In this document: in pieces, positions 34,374-43,631 of the stretch
Layout: every line of letters starts with the position of its first letter
How positions within the stretch are numbered: the stretch's first letter is position 1
Source: Arenibacter algicola
GTDB lineage: Bacteria; Bacteroidota; Bacteroidia; Flavobacteriales; Flavobacteriaceae
Direction of reading: 5' to 3'
DNA length: 64,000 nucleotides
Assembly (NCBI RefSeq): GCF_000733925.1
Contig: NZ_JPOO01000001.1
Span: 186,001-250,000 of the forward strand
Notes under the pieces: generated by a model
Database searches by the model: none
What the model was told of the DNA's origin: nothing
Seen by the model: the letters and a program-made list of their open reading frames with translations, nothing else
Translations under genes and position numbers: made by a program

Positions 34374-35078
34374 CTATTCCTTGGTTTCTTTATTTTCAAG
34401 TTTGTCCTTTCTGGACTGTAAAGCTTGTCTGCTTAGACTGGCCAAATTAAAATTGGGATCTATTTTTAATGCTTCATCAATGGTAGCCAGAGCTCCATCT
34501 ATGTCGTTTTGATCTTTATTGAATTCTACCAGGGCCTTCAAATGGATAAAGGCAGCCTTTAAAGCAACCTCGTATGGCTGTTGCCTTTCATAGAATGCAT
34601 ATTTCATATCGTCTTTCGCATTGGCAATTCCATATTCAATATTGACGGCTGCACCTTCATTGTCACCGGTCTGAATTTTTAAATCTGCCAATTCATATGC
34701 TAAATACGGATTTGGTCCTCTCTTATTAAGAATTTCAAACTGTTCCAAGGCCCTCTTTGGTTGGTTCAATGCCTTTAAGGAAATAGCTTTTACCTGGACC
34801 GCCAAATCCGAGTCAGATTCGTTTTTTTCAATCCCGATTGTGTTTAGCGCCTGTAAATGTTGATTGTCCGTGGTGTAAATGTAAGCCAAGGTATCATTGC
34901 GCTCTTTGCTTGGGGAAAGTATGTTTAGGTGGGTTATGGCGCTTATTACACCATTTATATCCCCCTGTTGTCTCATTTGGTCATAATAGGCCTCATAATG
35001 TTTAAGCAAATCACTTTTTGTCTGTGCATTTGCTGTAAATCCTGCCATAACCAGCAGAATCAGTACAATTTTCTTCAT
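34374..35078 (-). CDS. Secreted tetratricopeptide-repeat protein
   Basis: 234 residues, signal peptide MKKIVLILLVMAGFTANAQ. TPR-like helix pairs fill the rest: LAVQVKAISLKALNQPKRAL, PYLAYELADLKIQTGDNEGA, DGALATIDEALKIDPNFNLA. TPR domains mediate protein binding; partner unknown. Confidence 0.8.
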   Translation of the reverse strand: MKKIVLILLVMAGFTANAQTKSDLLKHYEAYYDQMRQQGDINGVISAITHLNILSPSKERNDTLAYIYTTDNQHLQALNTIGIEKNESDSDLAVQVKAISLKALNQPKRALEQFEILNKRGPNPYLAYELADLKIQTGDNEGAAVNIEYGIANAKDDMKYAFYERQQPYEVALKAAFIHLKALVEFNKDQNDIDGALATIDEALKIDPNFNLASLSRQALQSRKDKLENKETKE

Positions 35079-35160
35079 TGTTCTAAATTTTAGTGTGCCA
35101 AAACTAGTAAATTATTTCTAACCATTTGTTAAGGAATGTCTTAAACCTTGGATAGGTAAT

Positions 35161-35190
35161 AAAAAAGGATGCCGATCGGCACCCTTTTTT
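35161..35190. terminator. Bidirectional intrinsic terminator
   Basis: AAAAAAGG, then TGCCGATCGGCA, then CCTTTTTT form a hairpin with one A-C mismatch and poly-A/poly-T flanks. It follows the minus-strand hypothetical gene. Confidence 0.75.
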
Positions 35191-35215
35191 CTAATATGGT
35201 TGGTCTGGGTCTTGT

Positions 35216-35590
35216 TTAAACAACGGTAAGCGTAACATTCCTGTTTTCGTATGCCCTTAATAATCTGGCATAAAATGCAATGCTCACGTTGTCCTTGTCC
35301 AAGCTAGAACTTAAAAACTCCTTTAAATTCTTAAAAAGTAAATTTGCCCTAAGAATAGGAAGGCTGGAATTCACTTTTTTTGGGTCATAACAGCTATCAT
35401 CCATAACAATATCCATAATGACTCTCTTTCTGTGGTAGTCTATGGATACATCTGCTGCATTGTAATATTTTTTCAATATGGCAACATGCAGATTTTGAAA
35501 TTTTTGGGACATTTTGCTTTTGGAGCAGCTTTTAGAAATTAAATTTTCAATTTCGGTAAGTACTCTTGTTTTTAGACCTGAATTTTCCAT
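35216..35590 (-). CDS. Hypothetical protein
   Basis: 124 residues, no signal peptide. The predicted pattern is an N-terminal helix (VLTEIENLISKSCSKSKM), then alternating strands and helices (VSIDYHRKRVIMDIVMDDSCYD). No known family. It stands alone, followed by its own terminator. Confidence 0.6.
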   Translation of the reverse strand: MENSGLKTRVLTEIENLISKSCSKSKMSQKFQNLHVAILKKYYNAADVSIDYHRKRVIMDIVMDDSCYDPKKVNSSLPILRANLLFKNLKEFLSSSLDKDNVSIAFYARLLRAYENRNVTLTVV

Positions 35591-35712
35591 GATAATTGAA
35601 TTTATTCGTTTACTTAAAGATACGGACTAATCGATAAACGGTTAATAATCAAGGATATAATTTAACCAAAACTGGATGACTTTGTTGTGAAAGTTCAAAA
35701 AAGTGTGGTGAA

Positions 35713-36522
35713 TTAACTTACAATTGAGGTGTTATAAGGGTATATTTTAACATTTAAATACTTACTTTCAATGCTTTTGTTTCCTATTTTTGTTGAATTT
35801 TTGATGTAACTGGGTGGCAAAAGCCCTCTTTTTATTGCTTCCGAAGTATAATAAGCCTCTTTTGTAGGATGGTGGGGATACACTCCATTAATGACTTTAT
35901 TTTCCCAATTCCCATTTAGGACCATCTTGATAATACCGATACAATCGTAAAGATGTATGAGATTTACCGGGTCATTGCCATTGGTAAGTTCGGTTTTGCC
36001 GGCAAGATGGGTTACCGGGTGCCTGGAAGGGCCAATTAGGCCTCCAAATCGTATAATGGTGGTATTCAGGGCCCCATCGTTCAAAAAAATATTTTCCGCA
36101 GCCAGAAGTTGCCTGCCTGACTCTGTATTGGGTCGGGTAGGGGAGTCTTGTGTGACAAGCCCGTCGATGTCCCCATAAACAGAGGTACTGCTTATAAAAA
36201 TTATGCGGGCCAGCGCGGTGTTTTTTATTGCGTCATATAAATGCAGCATTTTTTTTATAAAACTCTCTTTAGGAGCCGAACGTAGCCTTGGAGGAACATT
36301 GATGATCAAGACGTCCAATTCCCCTAAAAAGTTTTCAATCTGTCCTTCAATGCCATTTTCCGTTAGACCTATGGTGTATGCTATTATATTCGCTTTCTGC
36401 AATACCGCTATTTTGGAACCGGAAGTGGTTGTCCCAAACACGGTATGTTTATCAGCGACAAGGGATTTGGCCAAAGGTAGACCTAGCCATCCACAACCTA
36501 GAACCCCGATCTTTTTGTTCAA
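35713..36522 (-). CDS. NAD(P)-binding epimerase-like protein (YeeZ-like SDR)
   Basis: 269 residues. The Rossmann motif KIGVLGCGWLGLPLAKSL sits at 4-21, followed by ELDVLIINVPP, RIIFISSTSVYGDIDGLV and IIRFGGLIGPSRHPVTHLAGK. The Y-x-x-x-K pair of classical short-chain enzymes is not evident, as is usual for this group. Substrate unknown. Its start overlaps the M28 peptidase stop by 4 bp. Confidence 0.82.
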   Translation of the reverse strand: MNKKIGVLGCGWLGLPLAKSLVADKHTVFGTTTSGSKIAVLQKANIIAYTIGLTENGIEGQIENFLGELDVLIINVPPRLRSAPKESFIKKMLHLYDAIKNTALARIIFISSTSVYGDIDGLVTQDSPTRPNTESGRQLLAAENIFLNDGALNTTIIRFGGLIGPSRHPVTHLAGKTELTNGNDPVNLIHLYDCIGIIKMVLNGNWENKVINGVYPHHPTKEAYYTSEAIKRGLLPPSYIKNSTKIGNKSIESKYLNVKIYPYNTSIVS

Positions 36523-38801
36523 AATTTTATCTTTTTGCTTACCAAAATAGCATCGTTTAGGACAAATGGCATAGGAATATTGTTTTCTGGCCTTGGGGGC
36601 ACTGTAAATAGGGGATTGTTCAATAGATCGTTGGAGGCCTCATATAGGGTCAGTTCCAAAGCACTTTCTTTGGGGATAGTGATCTGTAATTCGGTATAAT
36701 CGTTATTGCTGACATAGTGGGTGACCAACTTACTGTTTTTCCTGTTCTTAAGATAGTACTCGGATAGTTCAATCCTATTTATAGTGGCCTTAGTAATTTC
36801 TACATCATTCGTAAATATTTCCAAACGGTTGGTGCTTCGCTGTGGCGTAAGACATATTTCCAATTTTCTATGGTCGCCAATAATGGTATCCAAGATAGTT
36901 TCTATTTTAGGAGGGGCAATGTTTTTTACCGGAGCTTCTGACGTGTAAGTGAACCCTGTTCCATATTTACTGCTTAAGATATCATAGCTTGGATTTTTGG
37001 GCTCTGCCTTATTGGCCTCTACGTACTGTGATGTCCAACTGGATAGCACATGGTCATAAGTGGCCCATTGCGCAGTGTTTTTGTCGGCGTCCAGTATATA
37101 GACCAAACTGGTAGGTTTAGCATTTTCTTTATCAAAGCCCGATGAAAAGTGGGCGGACAACAGAAAACCAAAACAGAGTATTAGAAATAAATAGGCCAAG
37201 CGGTTTTTCTTCTTTATGGGCCCAAAAATAGGAAGCAACAGGAAAAATGCCAAAGAGGTCAAAAGGGTAGCGGTAATCATCATTTTAAGGCCGAGCCCCA
37301 CGGGGAACATTTTAATAAGCGGGGAGTAGATCCATATGGCTGGCAAAGCCAAAACCAACAACAGATAAGGACTGGGCAATTTTTGGTGTGTTAGGATAAG
37401 CATGGAGGCGAGCAATGCGAATAAGGGGATTACAAAAAAGCTGGCACCTTTTAAATATACGGCAACCAGGGTACAAAGAATTAGCCACAACAACAACGGG
37501 GCAATTAAGAGGTTTTGAGTCTGTGCCTTTCCAAATTTATGATAGGCCCAAAAACTGACTGCCACTGAAAATAGAACAAAAGCCGCTATGTAGGAATAAC
37601 CGTTATAAGTGAAACCATGAAGGATATCCTGGTATTGCGGGTAAATATTTTTAAGAACGGTCCAGCCAAAATAACCTACCAGTCCGTTAATGGCCAAAAT
37701 TATGAATAGGGGAACAAAGCCCCTTCCAATTTCTTTAATTTCCAAGGAACTATTTCTAAGTCCAAGGAACAAAAGGGCCAAAAAGCCTGCTATGGCAAGT
37801 ACCAGCATAGGGAAAATCCAATCGAAGGGATAAGAGACCAGTCGGAAGAATGGCATATTGAAATATATGGAATCGTTTGGGCTTTTTAAGTTGGTGAGGT
37901 CGGAATTGCTAAAATGCTTCAGCAAGGGCATCAGATAACTGCCTTGGTGGGCAAGGGTATTGCGATCCAGACGCTCATAATTATCACGAGCGGTATGGTA
38001 GTCATAATGGTCGTCAATAAAGGCAAAATTGAGTCCTTCTATGTCCATGTCTTCCCTAAACACGGTAAGGTCGGTATCATTGGGAAGCATTTTGTAAACA
38101 CTATATACCAAGCTATTGGCTGCAGGGTATTTTGGATTAGCCTTAATAAACTCATCTATGACCTTGGAATTTCCTCTATTGGTTTCCAGTAACATATAGG
38201 AGGGTCCGCCACTGCCCCTTGCCTCAAAATTCAATACCAATCCTACTTCCTTTACCCATGGATGATGGCTTACAAATAGATCAGCTCCGTTAAGCCCTAA
38301 TTCCTCGCCATCAGAAATTAGAATAATGATATCGTTTTTAGGCGTATTATTTTGCTCTAGGAAGGCTCTTACCCCTTCCAATATGGTTGCCACCCCACTG
38401 GCGGCATCGCTGGCGCCCAAAGATGAATGGGGATTACTATCATAATGTGAAAGTAAAAGAAGGGCCTTTCCCTTTTCGCTGCCTTTTATCCTGGCCAATA
38501 TATTGGTTGCACTGCTAAAATTTCCCCAGTCCCCTGCGGTATAACCTTGTTGGGTTGATGTTTCCAGTCCCAGCTTGGTCAATTCCGATATAATATATTC
38601 CCTAACCTCGGAATGGGCAGGAAAACCCACGGCATGTGGTTTTTGGGACATATTTTTTACATGGACAAGGGCCCTATCCGTAGAAAATGAAATATTTTCA
38701 ATATTGGTATCCGGAGTGTAGCTTGGCATGGAGGCTTCAAAGCTCCAATATATGGCAAGCAGAACAAGGAGAAGGGTGATGGCAGAAGAATATTGCTTCA
38801 T
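36519..38801 (-). CDS. M28-family metallopeptidase with multiple TM segments
   Basis: 760 residues. An N-terminal signal anchor is followed by an M28 domain with zinc ligands in LLLSHYDSNPHSSLGASDAAS, ILISDGEELGLNGADLF, LNFEARGSGGPS and DDHYDYHTARDNYE. Eight or more hydrophobic segments fill about 325-560, then a C-terminal soluble domain. The layout resembles ER/vacuolar Fxna-type peptidases and bacterial membrane aminopeptidases. It probably cleaves peptides in the periplasm. Confidence 0.9.
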   Translation of the reverse strand: MKQYSSAITLLLVLLAIYWSFEASMPSYTPDTNIENISFSTDRALVHVKNMSQKPHAVGFPAHSEVREYIISELTKLGLETSTQQGYTAGDWGNFSSATNILARIKGSEKGKALLLLSHYDSNPHSSLGASDAASGVATILEGVRAFLEQNNTPKNDIIILISDGEELGLNGADLFVSHHPWVKEVGLVLNFEARGSGGPSYMLLETNRGNSKVIDEFIKANPKYPAANSLVYSVYKMLPNDTDLTVFREDMDIEGLNFAFIDDHYDYHTARDNYERLDRNTLAHQGSYLMPLLKHFSNSDLTNLKSPNDSIYFNMPFFRLVSYPFDWIFPMLVLAIAGFLALLFLGLRNSSLEIKEIGRGFVPLFIILAINGLVGYFGWTVLKNIYPQYQDILHGFTYNGYSYIAAFVLFSVAVSFWAYHKFGKAQTQNLLIAPLLLWLILCTLVAVYLKGASFFVIPLFALLASMLILTHQKLPSPYLLLVLALPAIWIYSPLIKMFPVGLGLKMMITATLLTSLAFFLLLPIFGPIKKKNRLAYLFLILCFGFLLSAHFSSGFDKENAKPTSLVYILDADKNTAQWATYDHVLSSWTSQYVEANKAEPKNPSYDILSSKYGTGFTYTSEAPVKNIAPPKIETILDTIIGDHRKLEICLTPQRSTNRLEIFTNDVEITKATINRIELSEYYLKNRKNSKLVTHYVSNNDYTELQITIPKESALELTLYEASNDLLNNPLFTVPPRPENNIPMPFVLNDAILVSKKIKF

Positions 38802-39014
38802 AGTATTTGGTAAAAACTTAAAAGTAAGAAATTATCCCTGTATTACATTAAAGTGTGCGGTATAACCAATAATTTGTGGTTTTTAGGATTTTTTAATTTT
38901 AAATTATACGCAACAATTTAATCTAATATTTATCAATACAATCAATTAAATCTTAAATAGTTGTGTAATTATTTAAAAAATACTATCTTTCAAATTAACC
39001 TAAAAATAAACGGT

Positions 39015-39479
39015 ATGGGAATAAAAAGTTTTCAGGGAGTTCGCAAGGTCGTAAAAAAGGAATTTGATGCTCCCATTTTAGTAGAGGACTATATGACAAA
39101 AAAACTGATCACCTTTAGTCCTGATCAATCTATTTTAACGGTTATGGAGCATTTGGCCAAATACCATATTTCTGGAGGTCCAGTATTGGATAACAACGGA
39201 TTTTTGGTCGGTATCATCTCCGAGGCGGATTGTATGAAACAGATTTCGGAAAGCCGCTATTTTAATCAACCTATCTTGGACAAGAGTGTTGAGCGATTCA
39301 TGACAAAAAAGGTGGAGACCATACCTCATGATATGTCTATTTTTGATGCCGCCGGCATTTTTGACAAGCATAAAAGAAGAAGATTACCAGTTATGAAAAA
39401 CGGGATCTTGGTAGGGCAAATTAGCCGCAAGGATATTGTAATTGCAGCCCTTAAATTAAGTGGACATAACTATAAGTAG
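39015..39479 (+). CDS. CBS-domain protein
   Basis: 154 residues from the ATG at 39015; the longer ORF begins in AT-rich leader. Two CBS motifs: VEDYMTKKLITFSPDQSILTVMEHLAK and RFMTKKVETIPHDMSIFDAAGIFDKHKRRRLPV. CBS pairs bind adenine nucleotides and regulate partners. It stands alone. A near-consensus -7 box (TATCTTTC) lies about 23 bp upstream. Confidence 0.88.
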   Translation: MGIKSFQGVRKVVKKEFDAPILVEDYMTKKLITFSPDQSILTVMEHLAKYHISGGPVLDNNGFLVGIISEADCMKQISESRYFNQPILDKSVERFMTKKVETIPHDMSIFDAAGIFDKHKRRRLPVMKNGILVGQISRKDIVIAALKLSGHNYK

Positions 39480-39597
39480 TAAACTATTTTTGCTTCGCAT
39501 TGAAGCTGACACCTAACAAAACAACGACACCCATAATTTTTTTGCCTTTGAACAGCTTCTAGCAATTGTTCAAGGGCATTCTTTATTAAGTTAGCCC

Positions 39598-39948
39598 CTA
39601 TTCCCTTTTCACTATCATATAATAATCATTGTCCAAGGGCAGATACCCTAGATCATATACAAAATAGTAGGTGGTTCCCTTTTTGGTGGTATATAAATTG
39701 GTGATATATTCAAAATCGAAACCCTTGTCCATTAATCTGGTCTTGGTAGTTTTGGTCTTGCCCTCGGTTAGAGGATAACTATCCAGGATTCTGTAATTTT
39801 TGCGCAGGCGGTTGTTTATGTTCCTAACCAGGTTTTTACTGTCTTTGTTCAGCTTATTATTGTAGGCATTTCTACAATAGTCCGAACAGAATTTCTTGTC
39901 TATCCTGCCCAAAATTTTATCTCCGCATTCCAAGCATTTTTTTTCCAT
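39598..39948 (-). CDS. Zinc-ribbon protein (DUF2116-like)
   Basis: 116 residues. The N-terminal zinc ribbon is CLECGDKILGRIDKKFCSDYC (Cys5, Cys8, Cys21, Cys25 approximately). The remainder is basic (NINNRLRKNYRILDSYP) and ends in hydrophobic strands. Likely nucleic-acid binding, function unknown. Seven bp after the LpxA-like gene; last gene of the minus-strand operon. A 12-bp stem at 39543-39578 may terminate it. Confidence 0.75.
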   Translation of the reverse strand: MEKKCLECGDKILGRIDKKFCSDYCRNAYNNKLNKDSKNLVRNINNRLRKNYRILDSYPLTEGKTKTTKTRLMDKGFDFEYITNLYTTKKGTTYYFVYDLGYLPLDNDYYMIVKRE

Positions 39949-39955
39949 GGTTCGT

Positions 39956-40564
39956 TCATTTGTTTTGTTCTATAAGCTCCAATCGTTTTACTATGAATCC
40001 CTTGGGCAATATGGTGCCGGGAGAAAGTACGGCATTGGCTCCTATTCTTGAATTGTCTCCGATCAAAGCGCCAAATTTAACGGAGCCGGTATTGGTCCTG
40101 CTACCCTTTACTTGGGCCCAAATGGTCTTGTCCGACCTTTCGTTATAGTGGTTGGCAATAAGTGCTCCCGCCTCAAAATTTACATGCCCCCCAATTATGC
40201 TGTCTCCAATAAAATTAAAATGGGCCATGGACGAATGATTGCCAATAAAACTGGACTTAATCTCACTTCCCGGACCTATCCGAACCCCTTCGCCCAAAAA
40301 CACTCCTCCGCGCAGATATGCGTGGCTTGCAACAAAGCAGTTTCCGGATATAATAACGGGCTCTTTTAAAATTACCCCTTTTTCGATAATGGCGGTTTTA
40401 TGGATGGCAATACCAGCTGCCATTGCATAATCATCAGTATTAAGCTCCAGGATCTTCTTGGATATAATAGTTGATATGTATGGGGTAATTTCCCATGGAA
40501 GAACTCCGTTCTGGCTTGGGAAATGACTATAAAAATCGTCTATATACTCCGTTATATCCCTCAT
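39956..40564 (-). CDS. Left-handed beta-helix acyltransferase-like protein (LpxA type)
   Basis: 202 residues with hexapeptide repeats: EKGVILKEPVIISGNCFVAS, AYLRGGVFLGEGVRIGPGSE, FIGDSIIGGHVNFEAGALI, ALIGDNSRIGANAVLSPGTI. Acyl or nucleotidyl transfer is typical of such folds, and substrate is unknown. Overlaps the VOC gene by 4 bp, so it is coupled in an operon. Confidence 0.85.
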   Translation of the reverse strand: MRDITEYIDDFYSHFPSQNGVLPWEITPYISTIISKKILELNTDDYAMAAGIAIHKTAIIEKGVILKEPVIISGNCFVASHAYLRGGVFLGEGVRIGPGSEIKSSFIGNHSSMAHFNFIGDSIIGGHVNFEAGALIANHYNERSDKTIWAQVKGSRTNTGSVKFGALIGDNSRIGANAVLSPGTILPKGFIVKRLELIEQNK

Positions 40565-40947
40565 TTTTGATATAGTTCTATGGGTAAATTATCAGGGTCG
40601 AATATAAAAGTGAACTTTTTTTGGGTAAACTCGTCAGTGCGAACAGGTTCTGGCACAATGCCTTTTTTGCATAATTCCAACAAGTGGGATTCCAGATCAT
40701 CCACCTCAAAGGCCAAGTGCCTTAATCCGGTTGCCTCTGGCCTAGTGGATCTGGGAGGTGGTTTGGGAAATGAGAATAGTTCTATGATGTAATTTCCGTG
40801 CAATGCCAAATCCAATTTGTAGGAGTCCCTATCTTCCCTATAAATTTCTTGCAGGGGTTCCAGGCCTAGATCTTCCACATAGAATTTTTTGGATGTTTTA
40901 TAATCCGAGCATATGATGGCAATATGGTGTACTTTATTTAGGGTCAT
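40561..40947 (-). CDS. VOC-family metalloprotein (YaeR/SMU1112c-like)
   Basis: 128 residues. Starts KVHHIAIICSDYKTSKKFYVEDLGLEPL and has LRHLAFEVDDLESHLLEL, with FIFDPDNLPIELYQ at the end. The His and Glu ligands fit a glyoxalase-fold metal site. Overlaps genes on both sides by 4 bp. The substrate is unknown. Confidence 0.87.
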   Translation of the reverse strand: MTLNKVHHIAIICSDYKTSKKFYVEDLGLEPLQEIYREDRDSYKLDLALHGNYIIELFSFPKPPPRSTRPEATGLRHLAFEVDDLESHLLELCKKGIVPEPVRTDEFTQKKFTFIFDPDNLPIELYQK

Positions 40948-41432
40948 TTTTTATAATTAAATTTTACCTCTTCTTTGGAACCATTTTCCTGTTCAATAAC
41001 AACGTAAATATTGATTTCTGACTCATTTATTTTCTCGAAGGTAAAATCGTCAAAATAAACCCGATTCCCCTCCAATTTCACCAATTTAAAGTCCACCGTC
41101 TTGTCCTTTTCCTCCCATCCGGTCAAATTACTATTAAAGTGCTTCAGTCTAAGGATAAGCGTTTCCCCTTCCTGTCTAATATGGCCAACCTCATAAAAGG
41201 CCACTTTTTCGTCCACAACCAATTTAAACACGAACATCATGGAATCTCCCAAAGGTGGACTCCATATTTCCTCGGTTATTCCGCCAAAGGCCTCTCCCTT
41301 CCAGTGTCCTGCTATCCATGCCACATCGGATAGGCTGGCCTTAGGAGGGGGGTTGTTGTTGGTAAAGGAAATGGTATTCTGACCAAAAGAAGGAATATAG
41401 ACAAAGAGCAAAAGGATTAGGGTCCATTTCAT
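40944..41432 (-). CDS. Secreted DUF6265-like protein
   Basis: 162 residues from the ATG at 41432 (signal MKWTLILLLFVYIPSFGQ); 11 upstream residues of the longer ORF add nothing. The core AWIAGHWKGEAFGGITEEIWSPP matches the DUF6265 pattern, a lipocalin-like beta-barrel. Role unknown. First gene of the four-gene operon. Confidence 0.8.
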   Translation of the reverse strand: MKWTLILLLFVYIPSFGQNTISFTNNNPPPKASLSDVAWIAGHWKGEAFGGITEEIWSPPLGDSMMFVFKLVVDEKVAFYEVGHIRQEGETLILRLKHFNSNLTGWEEKDKTVDFKLVKLEGNRVYFDDFTFEKINESEINIYVVIEQENGSKEEVKFNYKK

Positions 41433-41502
41433 TTGTGAATCCGTTTTAGGACCAATAAGGTACAAATTATCCGATTACAAACGATTAATTCTTTGTTAGG
41501 GT

Positions 41503-42075
41503 TTAGGTGATTTGGATATTGTACTTCTTTAATAAGCCCAGGGCACCTTCCTTGGAGAATTTGGCTTTGGCAATTTTATTCTTTTCGGGATCCAGGGAAT
41601 AATTGAAGGCCGTTCGGAAATCGACTTTCTCCAGATTGCAATTTTCAAAGAGGGCACCTTCAAGATTACAGGAATCGAATATGGTTTCGGTTAGGTCGGT
41701 TTCCGTAAAATCGACCGAAATCATTTTGCAATTATTGAAGATAGTATTCTTGAGTTTCAATTTATAAAAAGAGGAAAGGTCTAAGGTACAGTCGTTGAAA
41801 TTAAAGGAAAGTAGAAAATCATTACAATGGTCAAAATGTATCCCTAGTAGTTTGCTCCTTTTGAAAACTACTTCCTTAAAGGTGGTATTTTTTAGGTTTA
41901 CATTGCTTAGGTCGCAATCGGTAAAAATACATTCCATAAAGGCGATGTTGGATATATCCCCTTTGGAAAAGCTACAGGAGTCAAATACGCAGTTTTCATA
42001 TTCGCCCTTCTCTAGGCGTTTGGAAGTAAAATCCATTCCCTTAAAGCTTCGGTCGGTAATAAATGGGGTGTTCAT
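41503..42075 (-). CDS. Pentapeptide-repeat protein (Qnr/McbG-like)
   Basis: 190 residues, with repeats such as YENCVFDSCSFSKGDISN, CDLSNVNLKNTTF and DLTETIFDSCNLEGALFENC, forming a right-handed square beta-helix with central Phe/Leu. Qnr-type members mimic DNA and protect gyrase; many other members have unknown function. It precedes the DUF6265 gene by about 70 bp on the same strand. Confidence 0.87.
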   Translation of the reverse strand: MNTPFITDRSFKGMDFTSKRLEKGEYENCVFDSCSFSKGDISNIAFMECIFTDCDLSNVNLKNTTFKEVVFKRSKLLGIHFDHCNDFLLSFNFNDCTLDLSSFYKLKLKNTIFNNCKMISVDFTETDLTETIFDSCNLEGALFENCNLEKVDFRTAFNYSLDPEKNKIAKAKFSKEGALGLLKKYNIQIT

Positions 42076-42194
42076 GCGGCTATTTGAATTTTGGGCATTT
42101 TAATATTAATAATGGAGGCAAAGGTCAACGGAAGTAATTCTTACGGTAGGGCAACCTGATACTGCTTCTTTTTATTAGTTGGACTTTAATTAAC

Positions 42195-42572
42195 TTAAAC
42201 AAAGTAAGAAACTAACAACTGTAATAAGAGCGCTATAATTGCGGGGAGGGCCTGGACAACAAATATTTTCTTACTGGCGGTCAGCGCACCAAAAATACCG
42301 GCAATGGCTACACAACATAAAAAGAAAATGGAGATGTTTGTACTCCAAGTTTGGTCTTCGATAAAAAATGTCCATATGAGTCCTGCTGCCAAAAAGCCAT
42401 TATAGAGCCCTTGGTTTGCAGCCAGGCCTTTGGTGGGTTTAAACATATGCTCCGGAAGTGCTTTTCTAAAAGTTTTTTTGCCCAAGGTTTCCCAGGCAAA
42501 CATTTCCATATATAAAATATACAGGTGTTCAAGGGCTATAATAGCTATAAAAATGTTTGAAAGGGTCTCCAT
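42195..42572 (-). CDS. DUF1304-family membrane protein
   Basis: 125 residues from the ATG at 42572, the expected start (METLSNIFIAIIALEHLYILYMEMF); 30 upstream residues in the longer ORF are not family-like. Four hydrophobic segments, with the conserved NQGLYNGFLAAGL. Function unknown. Confidence 0.87.
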   Translation of the reverse strand: METLSNIFIAIIALEHLYILYMEMFAWETLGKKTFRKALPEHMFKPTKGLAANQGLYNGFLAAGLIWTFFIEDQTWSTNISIFFLCCVAIAGIFGALTASKKIFVVQALPAIIALLLQLLVSYFV

Positions 42573-42657
42573 ATTTTGATTTTTGAAAGGATTATTTCGT
42601 ACTAAATATAAGGGATTCCATTGATTTATCGCTGTGGAGTTTATGAACCGTAATATG

Positions 42658-42681
42658 GGCATCTATATACATTATGGGACA
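42658..42681 (+). repeat. Left terminal inverted repeat of the IS1595 transposon
   Basis: 24 bases exactly complementary to 46771-46794 in reverse. The preceding 8 bases (42650-42657) equal the 8 bases after the right end. Confidence 0.9.
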
Positions 42682-42691
42682 AACATTAAAA

Positions 42692-42728
42692 AAATAAAAC
42701 CCAAGAATTGTTTTCTTGGGTTTTATTT
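42692..42728. terminator. Terminator inside the left end of the transposon
   Basis: Perfect 16-bp stem (AAATAAAACCCAAGAA and its reverse complement) with a 5-nt loop and A/T runs on both sides. It closes the minus-strand passenger operon and may shield it from outside transcription. Confidence 0.85.
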
Positions 42729-42749
42729 AAAATTAAAAACGATTATTTA

Positions 42750-43631
42750 TTAATACTCATCCTCTTTTCTAATCGTTTCTATTAGTTTTTTCTTGTACTT
42801 ATTCAATTCGTCTTCTTCAAAAACTTTAACCTTAGGCAGGTCATCTAGCAACTTAATTGAATTATCGTACGTTCTGAATAATTCCTTGTGAGTTGGCTTA
42901 CCTATAATCAAGTGGTATTCAAAATCTTCTTCGGTATGTTCTATTTTTAAGTTGCTAAAAATACCAAAGTTCTCATACCCTTTTTTTTCCAAAGACTTAG
43001 CTTGTTTTAAATCGAAATTTAAAGGCTTAACTAGATTTGTTGTCCCATTTAGCCATGCATACTTGAAATTATATTCAACCCCGCTAGATTTGTTTTGGAC
43101 AGTATAGTCTTTATAGAAATTAGGTTTATTGCTAGTTCCTTTTTCTCTAACGTTTGGATGATGACTTATAGTGTCATAGAATTTCTTACCTAATAAATAT
43201 TCCTTGTTATCTGAATGTCCAGTTAATTCAAATAAAAACAAATCATTAAGGTAGTTTAGAATGTACTCATCAGAGTTTTCATATTGATTATTTTCAAAAC
43301 TTTTTGAAAATAATAAAGAACTTCCGTTTTCAGATAAAATATATTCTTCAATAAAATCATCAAAAGAATTCTCTATTTCAAATCTTAAAATATCATCATT
43401 AAGATTGCTAAATCTTTTTGCTCTTAAAGAGATTTGTTTTAGATATTGTTTGATTGTTTTTTCTGCTACAGAGAAATAAATGGATTTTATTCTACCGAGA
43501 TTTTTTGAATATTCAAAAACAAATTCTTTACTTTTGTGGAAATATACAAGCAAACCAATATTTAGGCTTTCATCCAAAAGTGATGAATGCCTATATCTAA
43601 GCAGCGTATATGTATATTTATTAGAATTCAT
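42750..43631 (-). CDS. DUF3037-like protein, transposon passenger
   Basis: 293 residues. The start YTYTLLRYRHSSLLDESLNIGLLVY matches the DUF3037 pattern of proteins coupled with HipA-like kinases. The rest is mixed charged and helical. Its start overlaps the kinase stop by 4 bp, so the two are translated together. Function unknown; the pair is commonly found together in bacteria. Confidence 0.78.
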   Translation of the reverse strand: MNSNKYTYTLLRYRHSSLLDESLNIGLLVYFHKSKEFVFEYSKNLGRIKSIYFSVAEKTIKQYLKQISLRAKRFSNLNDDILRFEIENSFDDFIEEYILSENGSSLLFSKSFENNQYENSDEYILNYLNDLFLFELTGHSDNKEYLLGKKFYDTISHHPNVREKGTSNKPNFYKDYTVQNKSSGVEYNFKYAWLNGTTNLVKPLNFDLKQAKSLEKKGYENFGIFSNLKIEHTEEDFEYHLIIGKPTHKELFRTYDNSIKLLDDLPKVKVFEEDELNKYKKKLIETIRKEDEY